From contig CAUYUJ010021170.1 in assembly GCA_963575745.1 (NCBI GenBank), positions 353,801-417,800 on the forward strand: a stretch of 64,000 nt of DNA, written 5' to 3'. Below the pieces are notes generated by a model. The model had not been told where the DNA came from, did no database searches, and saw only the letters and a list, made by a program, of their open reading frames with translations. This DNA comes from Prorocentrum cordatum. Taxonomy: Eukaryota > Sar > Dinophyceae > Prorocentrales > Prorocentraceae. Numbering within the stretch: the first letter of the stretch is position 1; every line of letters begins with the position of its first letter. The translations under genes and the position numbers were made by a program. Shown one piece after another: positions 11,728 through 21,871 of this stretch.

Positions 11728-11799
11728 AGTAGAAGGAGCATGTACGTCAGGATCTGAGGCGGACATCTAAACGCCACGCCAAGAAAATTCTGATAATCG

Positions 11800-11875
11800 A
11801 ATGTGACGTTTTTCCCTCCTCCCTCCTCCTCCACCTCCTCCTCCTCCTCGTCCTCCTTTTCCTCCTTCTTACCCC
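11800..11875. repeat. Pyrimidine tract (CTC/CCT-rich)
   Basis: Uninterrupted C/T stretch composed mainly of CCTCCT units, located near the centre of the fold-back element. Confidence 0.8.
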
Positions 11876-12159
11876 CTGTCGTGCGGCTTGGCGTTACAAC
11901 GCGCGTGCGCATCTCAGCGTGCACCGCAGAATGGTCGATTGAATCGGTCCACTTGGTTCTCGGACGGCCAGTTTAGCTGGAGCCTCCTGGACGCAAATGG
12001 GAGTTAGGGTGATGCTGATGCGGGCGGACTCGGGGGGACTCGTAGATTCCAGCGGCGCTCCTTTGTCCATGAAGATTTGTTTTCCATCGTTTTCTATGGA
12101 ATCCACACGTGCTCCATTTTGTCACAAGGATTCCTTCTGAAATTCTATACGCAACAATG

Positions 12160-12450
12160 GTGCTGTGTTGCACACGGCTGATGAAGTGCACACAGGCGCC
12201 GTGGCGTACACAGGCACTGCAATGCACGCAGGCATTGTGGTGTACACTGGTGTTGTGTTGCGCACGGCTGATGTGGTGTGCGGAGGCGCTGTGGTGTACA
12301 CGGGAGCTGCTGTGCCCGCAGGCACGGTGGCACAAACTGACGCTGTGTTGCACGCGGCTGCTGTGGTGTACGTCGGCGGCGTGGTGTACACAGGCGCTGT
12401 GGTGCACGCGGGCACTGTGATGTACACTGACGTTGTGGTGCATATTCGTG
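12160..12450 (-). repeat. 18-bp tandem array, inverse orientation
   Basis: Units read GCTGTGGTGTACACAGGC, which is the reverse complement of the type at 11440-11727, so the two arrays form the arms of a large imperfect palindrome with about 430 bp between them. Confidence 0.85.
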
Positions 12451-12632
12451 CTACCTGTCCTCCGTCATTCCGAACCATTCCCAAACGCCGCCGGCGCGAA
12501 ACGTGACGTCATCGACCCCCTCCCCCCCAGATGATTGCCGTCATCGGTCCGGACTTAAAAACAGGCTCCAGCCGCGTCCGCGCGCACGACGACGATGAGC
12601 GACGAGCGACGAACCACGAGCGACGACGACGA

Positions 12633-12670
<38 letters not shown>

Positions 12671-12809
12671 TGCGGACCAGACACCTATGCGGATTCCTAC
12701 GCGGACACCTACGCGGATCCCAATGCGCACGGCGGCAGTGCCCGGGGCGCACTGGGGGGGGGAGCGTTACGTAATAGGGGGGGGGAGCGGGGGCCATGAC
12801 GCCCGTCAT

Positions 12810-13664
12810 GCCCCAAGCAATAAAGAAATGGCCTCGAGGTGGCGCGGCAGAGGGAGGACGAGTTCCGGACAGAAAGAGAGCGGACGAGACAAAGGAGTGG
12901 CTGAGCTGGGCAACCCAACGACACCAACCGTGGCTGGCTCTGCCAAACCTGCATCGCGACGCCGACAGGCCAGGCCATGCCGGGCGAGCGTGAAGCGCGA
13001 AAGCCGCCAGATGTTCAAGCGGGGCACACGCACCCGCATATACATAACACACAAACGCGCTACACACATAGTTGCACACATACACATATAAACCGCGGAA
13101 CGAAGCATCGGGTCGCGGGGAGGCAGGGGCACACCTGGACGAGGGCGAAAGAAAAGAGCAGCAGCCTGGCGACGGCGCCAACCTGCAGCCCGGGGCCCAC
13201 GCCTCACAGAAACACACGCAGGCACGCACACACTTTTCCCTCCAAGGCCCGCTGGTCCAACTCAGCGAGACGAATAATCGAACGCGCCAAAGGGCATTAC
13301 CCCGTTGGTCCAACTCAGCGAGTCGATGGAGGGCAGCCGCCGAACGGAAGAGCATGCAGAAAAAGGGCGCACACAACAAGCAAGCACGTAAAACGCCCCA
13401 AGTAGCTCGCACAGGAGCAAAGAGGCACAGGGACGAGCAACAAAACAGCCTGGCACACGCACATACGCTTGGCGTCACGGCCACGGGCGCAGCGGCGCGG
13501 CGTTGAAAGTCGGCGAGGAGATTCGCGCAGCCGGCCCAGGTCATGCGGCGTGGGGACCAAGATCCGCCTACAGGGGCCGCGAGGGGTCGGGGGAGAGACG
13601 GGGGACGACAGTGCGCAGTACGTGCCGACCGAACATCGACGGCGGATTCGCAGTGAGGGGCACG

Positions 13665-13711
<47 letters not shown>

Positions 13712-14260
13712 ATGGCGTCGCGACCACTCGCGCAGCCTCAGGGCGGGAGAAGGTCTACGGGCAGGAAGCCCGCGCGGACTAGAAGCGCCCGAGCCCTCAA
13801 AGACCGCTTCGGGACACGCACGCACGCACGCACGCACGCAAACATACGCGCACACACACAAACACACACACACACATGCACACTCACACACGCCGACCAA
13901 ACAACAACGGCGGAACCGCCGTGAGGAGCACACACGCACACGCGCACACGCAGACACGCACGCGCTTCCCCGCGCGCAGCGCCGACGCCCTGGCCGCGCG
14001 GCGGGGCGGCGCGGGCCGCGGCGCCCCTGCGGCGCCGTGCGGCGCGCCAGCGGCCGGCCGCGGGGCGGCGCGGGCTGCAGTGGCCGCCGGCGGCGGCGGC
14101 GGCGTGGCGCCAGCGGCGCCCGCCGGCGGCGCGGCGAAGGCCGGCGAGAACATCGTCGTCGCGGGGTGGCCGCCCGAGGGTCGCGGGCGCAACGCCGCTG
14201 GGCTCCACGGGGGCTGCAGGGGGGCGGGGATGGTGTCGAAGCGCGACTGGCTCAGAATGC
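12810..14260. other. CA microsatellites and GC-rich unassigned DNA
   Basis: A near-perfect (CA)n lies at 13661-13709, with CA-rich imperfect tracts at about 13025-13090 and 13818-13895. The stretch 13960-14160 is very GC-rich (GGCGGC, GCCGGC). Apparent long frames here are Arg/Ala-rich on one strand and Ala/Pro-rich on the other and show no domain. Confidence 0.5.
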
Positions 14261-14264
14261 GTCC

Positions 14265-14475
14265 CAGGAGTTCCAAGACTACGGTCGGACCTATGCCAGA
14301 AGAGCATCCCTCAAGAACATGAGGCCCTCCGTCGACCAAGACAAACAGAACATCCAAGGGTACCCTCCCCAGGATGCACAAGAAAGACCAACAAACACGA
14401 AGAACGTTAGAGTACCCCCCCCCCCCCGAATCGACCTCGATCTTATACCTCGGTCCGGCTGTAAGAATGACTTTT
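14265..14475. repeat. Dispersed repeat C, copy 1 (lacks the palindromic insertion)
   Basis: Shares with 14860-15215 the strings AGAAGAGCATCCCTCAAGAA, CTCCGTCG, CACGAAGAAC and CCTCGGTCCG in the same order. Between CCAAGACAAA and AACATCC it has no insertion, so it is a paralogous empty site for the element at 14932-15075. Confidence 0.8.
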
Positions 14476-14859
14476 GCTGCGCGGTGCTCGGCTTTGGGGG
14501 GGGGCGGGGGGGCAAACCTGGGCGCGAAAGCCGCTGCTACCGCGTCGCGTTCAGCGATCGGGGGATTGACCCCATTGGGCCCGCACCCAAGGCCACTCCG
14601 GCGAGGGATAACTGTTACGTCTAGTGGAGCCTCTGGCGGCCCAGAGAGGCTCAGATGACGTCAAGCGGAGCAGGCCCAGGGAGGCTGCGATGATGCGAGG
14701 CGGGGCTCCGTACTGTATGATGATCCACCGAGGTGGGGAGCCGACGTCCTGGGACCCCACGGGGCGGCGGATGTGGACACCTTGGGGCCCCCTGGGCCCG
14801 CATGCGTCCACATCGCCGCCTCCCCGGGTCCAGGAAGATCGGCCTCCAGGGCGGTGGAC

Positions 14860-15215
14860 AAGCATAGGGTCGGACCTGGGCCAGAAGAGCATCCCTCAAG
14901 AACATGAGACCCTCCGTCGGCCAAGACAAAGCCGACCAGCCATAACTGGGGGAGCTGTGGTCCTTACCCCCCTGGGGGAACCCATCTCCTCGACGATCTC
15001 TCGAGAGGGGTGTCGAAATCGATGGGTCCCGTATGGGGGGTAAGGACCACAGCTCCCCCAATTGTGGCTGGCCTGCAAAGAGGACATCCGAAGGATACCC
15101 TCCCCGGGGTGCACAAGGACATCCAACAGACACGAAGAACACTAGGGTACCCCCCCCCCACCGAACCGACCATGATCTTGTACCTCGGTCCGACTGTAAA
15201 GGCCCCCACTTCTGG
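14860..15215. repeat. Dispersed repeat C, copy 2 (interrupted)
   Basis: Same order of conserved strings as copy 1, but interrupted after CCAAGACAAAG by the palindromic element. Both copies end at a poly-C tract followed by CTCGGTCCGRCTGTAA. Confidence 0.8.
14932..15075. mobile_element. Palindromic MITE-like insertion with 5-bp target duplication
   Basis: The 41-bp ends (14932-14972 and 15035-15075) are inverted repeats with four mismatches, sharing GGGGGAGCTGTGGTCCTTAC. The interior also pairs (ACCCATC with GATGGGT), so nearly all 144 bp can fold back. CAAAG occurs directly outside each end (14927-14931 and 15076-15080). Copy 1 of the host repeat at 14265-14475 lacks it. There is no coding capacity. 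Confidence 0.85.
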
Positions 15216-16084
15216 AGTCCGAGCGGAACACTGGGACATCTTGCACATCTTGGACATCGTGGAGCGTATCATCATTATTGTTACTGTTAATGCTATTATT
15301 ATCCTTATGGTCAGTAATACTATCAGTATATAAGCATTCTTATCATTCATAATATCATTTGCATTATTGGTATTGTTATTGCTGTTGTTATTCGTGTCCT
15401 TATCACCATTATCAGCATTGGTATAATTATCATTATCAACGACTTCTTGCTCCTCAGGTGTGGGAAGCACGGGCCGAGGGTCGAGCGGGTCGAGAGGATC
15501 GAGGCTCGAGGAATCGAGGGCCGAGGATCGAGGCTCGACGAGCGAGGCTCGAGGGTCGGTCCGATCCAGTACACCCCCGCTTCGCCTCAGATGGACGCCC
15601 AGCAGCGCAGGCTGCGCGGAGGCCGCGGGGAGAGCCCCGGCCTGCACGGAGGCGTCGAACCTCTGCCGCAGGGCGGGCATCAGCAGCGGCTCCACGGCCA
15701 AGTCCTGCCGCGGCCGCCGCCGGCAGGGAGGGCGCGGCCGAAGGGCAAGCCGTGAGCGAGTCGCGGGGCGCCCCCCGAGACTGCTGCGTTGACATGTGCG
15801 CTCGGGCATCACTCGGAGGAGGCAACGGTACCCATCTCGCTACCCTTCCCTCGATCACCCTTTCTGGGCCTCCTGGGAGGCCCTCGTCGCCACCGCTGGA
15901 TTCGCCTCGCGACCCTGGTCAGAACGCACCCCCGGAGAGGGCCGTGGGGTAGCGGCATCGGGTATCGGCACCTGCTCGCGTCTCCGATAACCGAATCCTC
16001 GACGCCGGCGCGGAGGGGCGAGGGCGGGGCACGCGAGGGAGTGCGGCTATCCCGGGCAGCTGCGAGACATGGGCGCGGACCTCC
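15216..16084. other. Unassigned; AT-rich patch then GC-rich DNA
   Basis: From about 15255 to 15445 the sequence is unusually AT-rich for this window (ATTATTATCCTTATG, ATTGGTATTGTTATTG). GAGGCTCGAG-type short repeats follow at 15480-15560. No gene recognised. Confidence 0.4.
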
Positions 16085-16287
16085 GAAAGCCTACAGTCGG
16101 GGCGTTGACCTAAGGAACCCTAACTAAGGAACGAGGCCCCTGTTTTCCCCAAGTTAAACTTCGATTTCCTATCGCCAACATAAGGACAACCTGAGGCAAG
16201 CTGTGAAACACTTAAGGAACGCCGAGCCCCTCCCCAACGAAAAGGGTTCCTTCTTCAGGGCCCCGACTGTACTGTCGGGAGCTTCTC
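16085..16287 (+). repeat. Dispersed repeat D (CTAAGGAAC family), copy 1
   Basis: Shares GCGTTGACCTAAGGAACCC, AAGTTAAACTTCGA and AACGAAAAGGGTTCCTTCTT with 58498-58690 over about 190 bp. Shorter relatives lie at 34335-34420 and 59030-59180. Confidence 0.8.
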
Positions 16288-16480
16288 CTTCGCGTGTCAC
16301 GGCCGCGGCGCCCCCAGCGACGCGCTGGGCCTGGCAAGCGGACGGCGTGTCGCTCCGCCGTCGCGGGGCTGGGAGGCTCGGGGCAGCTCGGGACGCGCAC
16401 GCAGAGGAGCGGGGAGGTGGGCAGCGTGTCGCGCCGAAGCGCGGTGGGCCAGAACCGGCGGAGCGACACGTTGTCGGAAG
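16288..16480. repeat. TIR repeat E, copy 1
   Basis: Shares CGGCGGAGCGACACG near its right end and GTCGCTCCGC with 17272-17455; the left end CGCGTGTCACGGCCGCGG is a degraded inverse of the right end. Confidence 0.55.
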
Positions 16481-16839
16481 TGCTCGATCGTAACGCTCGT
16501 TCCATCATGCGCAGGCGCGGCAAGCTCGTGTCGTGAAGACCACGGCGATGGTCTCCTCACACCGCGCGGATCGTTCAACCGCGAGCGCTCGGCGGCGTTT
16601 CGGTCGCCAGGCCGTTGCATACTGGCCGACTCTAGGCCAGCACAGTTTTTTGGGGAGAGGGGGAGAAAGGCAAACCAGGTGCGCTCGCGCCACATCTAAC
16701 ATCCTGCCCCTCCCTCCGACTCCTTCCCATTACGCTGATTTGTCTCTATCCGCCACCAGGGGTCATAGCGGACCTGGGACGCTCAAAAGGACCCATATCG
16801 TGCCACGCACAATCTGAAAATGGGATCTGGGTACATTGG

Positions 16840-17140
16840 AAGAGGCGGTGCATGCGCAGGGGGATGAGAAGGAGGAACAGGCGAAGGATGAGGAAGGAGG
16901 ACGACGGGAACTGCAGCAGCAGAAACAGGAGGAGCGGAAGCAGGAGGACCAGGAGAAGGCACGGGAGGGGAAACGAAAGGGGCGGCATCGACGAGGAAGC
17001 AGTCGGATCCAGAAATAGGGACCGTGCTGAGCAGGAGCGGCAGTCTGAACGACAGGAGCCAAGCGCCGATCCTAAAATGAGGCCAGCGCTGAAGCGGGGG
17101 CACCATCATGGAAGGGCCGTGAAGGTTCGGATGAGAAAAG
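16840..17140. other. Purine-rich stretch with a partial relative of repeat B
   Basis: GGAGGA/GAAGGAG-rich from about 16855 to 16975. TAAAATGAGGCCAGCGCTGA at about 17074 resembles the right part of repeat B at 46726-47412. Confidence 0.45.
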
Positions 17141-17271
17141 AGACGTCAGAAAAACAAACAACAGCTCGGACCCATCCTCTGTATATAACCACAATAAGAG
17201 GAAGGGGGCGCGACACTCGCAGCACGTCTGTGAGGGAGAGAGGCGAGTCGTATTTACGGTTGAGAACTTGT

Positions 17272-17455
17272 GCTTAGCGTGTCGCAGCGGCGGCCACGGA
17301 GACATGATATGCCTGGCAAGCTGATCGCCTGTCGCTCCGCTCCGCGGGGCGGGAGGCTCGGAAAAGCTTGGGAAGTTGACGCTGGGCGGCCAGGAAATGG
17401 ACAGCGTGCCGCACCGAAGCGTGGTGGGCCAGAACCGGCGGAGCGACACGCTGAG
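17272..17455. mobile_element. TIR repeat E, copy 2 (MITE-like)
   Basis: Left end AGCGTGTCGCAGCGGCGG and right end CCGGCGGAGCGACACGCT are inverted repeats with few mismatches, about 184 bp apart. Copies at 16288-16480 and 40515-40668 share the ends and an internal GGGGCGGGAG box. There is no coding capacity, so mobilisation would need a transposase in trans. Confidence 0.65.
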
Positions 17456-17659
17456 CCAAAGTTCCTGACCGTATGTCGGAGTGTGAATCAAGGGTTGGCA
17501 AATACCCCTTTAGCAAAACGCCCTTTAGCGAAAACTGCTGGGGCACGGTGCAGATTCCCTCGGTCGACTTGTCTGGGTGGGCGCTCTCTCAAAGTCCGAG
17601 TGAAGGACAGAGAGCCTGCAGCAGAAGAAGGAGAAAAACAAAAACAAGCTACATGAACA

Positions 17660-17802
17660 AACATAAATGGCGCTCCGCGCGGACTTCTCGGATCTGCGCT
17701 GGGACACCCTCCCTGGCGCGCCGAGCGCGCCAGGGGCGCCGCGGGGGGGGGGGGCCAGCGCGGATTCAAGGAATCTGCGCGGAGCGCCAACAGTTTTATG
17801 TT
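17660..17802. mobile_element. Palindromic MITE-like element F, copy 1
   Basis: Left arm AACATAAATGGCGCTCCGCG is matched by the right arm GCGCGGAGCGCCAACAG and TTTATGTT, forming terminal inverted repeats. The centre is GC-rich (GGCGCGCC, GCGCGCC). A second copy lies at 44062-44222 with the same ends GGCGCTCCGCGCG/CGCGCGGAGCGCC-type. No coding capacity. Confidence 0.75.
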
Positions 17803-18399
17803 GACGCCGTTTCCCTTCTTCGATGCAAAAAACACCCCGCACGCCTCCGAGGGTCCAGCCACCCAGCGCTCGCGCGCGGACTCCCGCGCGGCCCTCCCGC
17901 TGCCCGCAGGCCCCCCCGCTCCCGCCCCCCCCCCCCTGCTCATTGCCGGGCCTCCTCCTCCCGCGCGGTCGCCCTGGAGGCCTCCCAGGGATGGGGTCCG
18001 AGCAGACGTGGTCGGAGGATCGCGCCGCATAGCCGATCCACTGCCGATGCATGGGCGTCGCCGGCGTGGAGAAGATCGGGCCCCACATCGAGCCGCATCG
18101 CCGAGGCATCGGCGATGCGGCTCGATGTTCCGACCCTATCTGCTCGGACCCCATCGGGGAGGCCTTGACACACGCCCTCCTCTTCTGTCCCTCACCAACC
18201 AAAGCTGTGCTGATTCGAGAACAACGCCGCGCCTTCAGCACTAACCAAGCAAGACCAGAGTCACGCGAGGCACAAGCTTCAACAGGCGAGCCAGGGCACG
18301 GAACCTTGGCGTGTGCAGCAACACCAGAGCTTGTGTCCTCCCCCGGCGACGTGGCAAGGCTGTCCCGTGAACAGGGCCGACACCCGCCCTCTTCTTCTA

Positions 18400-18565
18400 C
18401 CGCTCTTCGCGTCCCCGGCTATCGCTCGGATGTCCGTTCCCTGATTTTATTTCGGCTTCGTGAGTGTTTTTTGTTTCGCAGGATGACCCGGAATGCTCCT
18501 CGATGGTCCCTGCCAAGAAACAGCGCACACGTCCAAGCGATGCTGGGATCCTGTGCAGGCACCTT
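18400..18565. repeat. Dispersed repeat G, copy 1
   Basis: Shares ATCGCTCGGA, GTCCGTTCCCTG, CGATGGTCC and GCACACGTCC in order with 52605-52750. Confidence 0.75.
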
Positions 18566-18929
18566 GCGTGTCTCCCTGCTCGTCTCTGCCATTTCGAGTA
18601 GGGGATCGACTACAGATTTGATTTAACCCAGAATTTTGTTGTCTCGCTGAAGCGACCCCAGAAACGTGGAATGGTTTACGAGCGTTCTACATATTTTTCG
18701 TGCACTCGACGAGCACATCAATTTGGGGCTCACGCCCGACACGGGGGGCGAACAACGGTGGGACAGTGCCCAACAGCAACTGGTTACATCCCAGACCCGC
18801 AGCGGCCGCGGCTGGGCAGGCGACGCCCGGCGCCAAGAGGACGACGCCCGCCCGCAGCACGGACGGCGAGGATCCTGCTCAGCACAGCGGAAGCACGAGC
18901 GCCCTCAGCACCTCCGCGATGTGCAGTGC
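18566..18929. other. Unassigned stretch
   Basis: No domain, inverted repeat or tandem repeat noticed. Confidence 0.35.
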
Positions 18930-19150
18930 GGCAGCTCCCTATGGGGCCACGAAGCGCTGTACTGGGTGTGCGGGACGCATGCGGACGGTAGCACTGGGAC
19001 CTTCGGTGGGGCTCCCTATGGGGCCACGAAGCGCTGTACTGGGTGTGCGGGACGCATGCGGACGGTAGGGAAGAGGGGGGGGCACAAGAGGAGGAGAACG
19101 CGGGACCGTCTCTTCAAAACGAGGACCCAACACCACAGGATGGCTAGGAA
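18930..19150. repeat. Short module 2 of the 78/90-bp array family
   Basis: Only about two units (CTCCCTATGGGGCCACGAAG, CGCATGCGGACGGTAG), followed by the purine tract and the conserved tail (CCGTCTCTTCAAAACGAGG, CACCACAGGATGGCTAGG). It shows that tail and units travel together even when the array is minimal. Confidence 0.8.
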
Positions 19151-19405
19151 AAACATCTGGCCCCTGGAGGCTAGATTTATGTTGCTTCCATCGTACTTAA
19201 GGACCGCATCCCAGCAAATAATTGTCGAGCACCCGGAAAAGTATCGAAAGAGTGTCGAAACGGTGTCGAAACAGTGTCGGGCGAGTGTCTCCCAGGGCAC
19301 GACACGTGAAAACCCTCGAGATTCGGTACTTTTTTTCTGGTGCTCGAAATTCTTTCGGGTTGCCAAGGCTAAAGTCGGTTGGAACATCATAAGGCTGAAT
19401 GCTTA

Positions 19406-19473
19406 TCCATGTCCACTGCGCCTCAGCCTTTTGGCGCCTCCTCCCAGAGAGTCCAAGACGCAGTGGACATGGA
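19406..19473. other. Perfect 15-bp inverted repeat
   Basis: TCCATGTCCACTGCG at 19406-19420 and CGCAGTGGACATGGA at 19459-19473 form a perfect stem with a 38-nt loop. Function unknown. Confidence 0.7.
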
Positions 19474-19484
19474 CATGTCAATGT

Positions 19485-19845
19485 GGCACCCCGCAGTTGC
19501 GGATAAGAGTGAGGGGGCGGGCGCGGGGTGGGTCGCGGGTGGGTCGCGGGCCGGTCGCGGGTGGGCCGCAGGGTGGGTCGCTGGTGTCGCGGGGCGGGTG
19601 GCGGGTGGGTCGCGGCACCCCGCAGTTGCGGATAAGAGTGAGGGGGCGGCGGTGCCGTCGGCAGTCTGCGAGGTTCTGAAGAAGCCCGCCGCCGCCGACC
19701 TCCTCGCCGAAGAAATCTGGGTGGGTCGCGGGATGGGTCGCGGGTGGGTCTCGGGTGGGTTGCGGGCCGGGTCGCGGGTGGGTAGCAAGTGGGTCGCGGC
19801 TGGGTCGCGGGTGGGTCGCGGGCCGGGTCGCGGGGGGGACGACGA
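19485..19845 (+). repeat. GGGTCGCGGGTG minisatellite with duplicated border
   Basis: Irregular 8-12-bp units around GGGTCGCGGGTGGGTCGC. ACCCCGCAGTTGCGGATAAG followed by AGTGAGGGGGCGG appears at about 19487 and again at about 19616, splitting the minisatellite into two blocks with the same left border. Confidence 0.8.
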
Positions 19846-21625
19846 CAACAAACAACAAACAACAAACAACAGCAAGCTACAACCACAATCGGCACCGCAA
19901 AGCCTCACTTCAGCCGCGCGCCCTGGGACAGCGACTGACCGTTCGGCCCCATCCCACTCCGACAGGTCTTGCCCGCAACCTCCTCCCTCCGCCGCTCCTG
20001 GACTGCCCTGTCATGACGGAGACGGGTGCCGAGGGCAACGGGTCCTGAACCTCGGGGCGCCCCCCTGGGGGCCCCTCTTTCGTCCCGCGGCGTTCTTGAC
20101 AGCCCCGGGCCCGTGGGGGGCCCTGCAGGGAGCCCGACAACATTAAAAACCTGGGGACCAGCTTCCCACAGGACTCAGTCGAGGAGAGCAAAGATCGTGT
20201 TGGGAGGGAGGGGCTGAGAGGACGAAGGGCCCGAGCTCTAGCATCCAGATGCAAAGAACGATACCTTCGGCCGCCGGCCCCTTCCTCCAAACCCGATGCC
20301 CATCGGTCGTAAGAAGTAAGTCGAACCATGAAGTCGGGAGGCGTTGAAAATAGATTGGGTGTCCGCCCGCCCTCTAACGAGGACGGAAACAGGTGAAGCC
20401 ACTCGATCATTGAAACATGAAGGCGCTTTGACAATAAGCTGGGATCTGGGAATCCAAAAATACCTGCTTTCAACGACCGAAGGGTACCTGTCTTCCTGAG
20501 CATGTGCTTCGTGGCGAAGTGGTTGCCCCCACCACCACCACCCCCGCCCCACTCCGCCACATGGGAGAGCCGCCTCCTCGCGCCGCGCGCTCCCTGCCCG
20601 CCCGCTCCTCTGGGGGCCCCGGGGTCCGCTCGGAGGGCGGTCCTCGAAGCGGGCGCACAGAACGCAGCCCAGCAGCTCCTGGTAGTCGCGCACGTCGGGC
20701 ACGTGCACCTGGCCCCCGGTAGGGGCCCCAGTAGGTGGCGACATCCGAACCCTACCCCCACCAACCATCGGGTCTCCTCAATCGATGGGAGGCGAGGGTA
20801 GGCTTCGGATTTTCCCGCCGACCCAGCGGCTGCGGGGGCTTCTCGCCGGACGGGTGGGTTAGGAGTCCACTTGTGGGAGTTCTTCGCAAGGACGACTCAA
20901 CGCTACCATGGGCCCGATATGGGGCCAAAATGACAGAGGGCGCATAAGCCTGGTGAGGCTGGACTCATCGGCAAGACGCGGAATCATGCGGGATTTGGAG
21001 GGTTAGGCCAGATTTCGACCACGGGTGTAGCAGCGCGTTCTCGCGTGAGCTGTCCGCGCGGGCCATCCGCACACAGCCGCCCTGCATCCAAAGGGTCGCT
21101 GTCCAGGAGTCCGGACCGCTAGACTGTGAGTACGGATATGCCTCCCGTCAACACGCCTTTCCCACGGACCACAGAGCCTGCGAGTGCCTAGCGACGACCT
21201 CCGTGCCAGGGCAATCTGGGTTGAAAATGAAGGGGCCTTGGGACACACAAGTAAATTCACACAAACAACAGGATTCCCCATATCTCCCCATGTTCTCCGG
21301 GTTTCTGCCTCCCCCCCCCTTCCCCTATTTTCCAATTTTCTCCTGGGACTCGACAATGCGTTGTGTCTGTGTGTACTTTCTCCTCCCGAGAGAAATCTGC
21401 CCGAAGATCTGGACGCGAGGGCCTGGCGCAGCGCTTCCGCGCGGCGCCTGGCAACCCGACGTCGGAGCGAGCGCTGCGCCGCCCGCAGGGCCTGGGCCGC
21501 CAACTCGGCCCCTGCACCGCCTGGGCCTCCCGGGCTCCGCCTTCGGGGTGGCCGCTGGCTCCGGCGTCCTCCGTGGGCCCCGCACTGCTGTTGGCAGCGC
21601 CGGGAGGGGCCCTCCGAGCCCTCCT
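19846..21625. other. Unassigned DNA left of the LINE
   Basis: No protein domain recognised. A ~90-bp stretch at about 21048-21150 (GCCGCCCTGCATCCAAAGGG) has relatives at about 59250-59320 and 60935-61005. Long frames here are composition-driven. Confidence 0.4.
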
Positions 21626-21746
21626 TCACTCCTCCTCCTCCTCCTCCTCCTCCTCCTCCTCCTCCTGCTCCTGCTCCTGGTCCTCCTCCTTCTCCTCCTC
21701 CTCCTGCTCCTTTTCCTCCTCTTCCTCCTCCCCCTCCTCCTCCTCC
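21626..21746. repeat. CTC microsatellite at LINE 5' border
   Basis: CTCCTC units with CTG and CTT variants, ending in CCCCTCCTCCTCCTCC at 21731-21746 immediately before the spliced leader. The same 16 bases recur at 32864-32879 beyond the 3' end of the LINE. Confidence 0.9.
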
Positions 21747-21767
21747 CCGTAGCCATTTTGGCTCAAG
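21747..21767 (+). other. Dinoflagellate spliced-leader relic
   Basis: CCGTAGCCATTTTGGCTCAA plus a final G matches 21 of the 22 bases of the dinoflagellate trans-spliced leader; the variable first base, normally A, G or T, is C here. An ATG follows directly at 21768. No GT splice donor follows, so this is not an SL RNA gene but a leader copied from a mature trans-spliced mRNA. Confidence 0.95.
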
Positions 21768-21871
21768 ATGGCGACCTGGGGGGCTGTCCAGCCTCCAGGC
21801 CGAAGGGAGACCTCTGGACCGAGGACAGTTCCCAGACGGGCGTCGGGCGCGCGCGCGGCACTGCTGCAGCC

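Larger units (their letters stand above)
11267..12809. mobile_element. Large fold-back-like element with inverted 18-bp repeat arrays
   Basis: A 16-bp ATGACGGGCGTCATGG at 11267-11282 is repeated as its exact reverse complement at 12794-12809. Similarity continues inward through G/C runs to a TATGACGTGACG or TATTACGTAACG box. A third, inverted copy of the terminus lies at about 12498-12545. Inside are an 18-bp array in one orientation (11440-11727) and the same type of array in the opposite orientation (12160-12450). After both the left terminus and the inner right terminus comes CCGCGCGCACGACG plus GACGAGC repeats in direct orientation. No transposase was found, so it would be non-autonomous. 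Confidence 0.7.

Noticed and set aside
12555-13709. 384-codon minus frame with poly-Cys/Val
   Set aside because: Starts in the CA microsatellite and crosses the border of the fold-back element; no domain.
21203-21746. Upstream extension of ORF1 to 21203
   Set aside because: Lies before the spliced leader and consists of Leu/Pro runs from the CTC repeat.
21747-21767. Spliced-leader RNA gene
   Set aside because: The leader is followed by ATG and coding sequence; no splice donor or SL RNA body is present.
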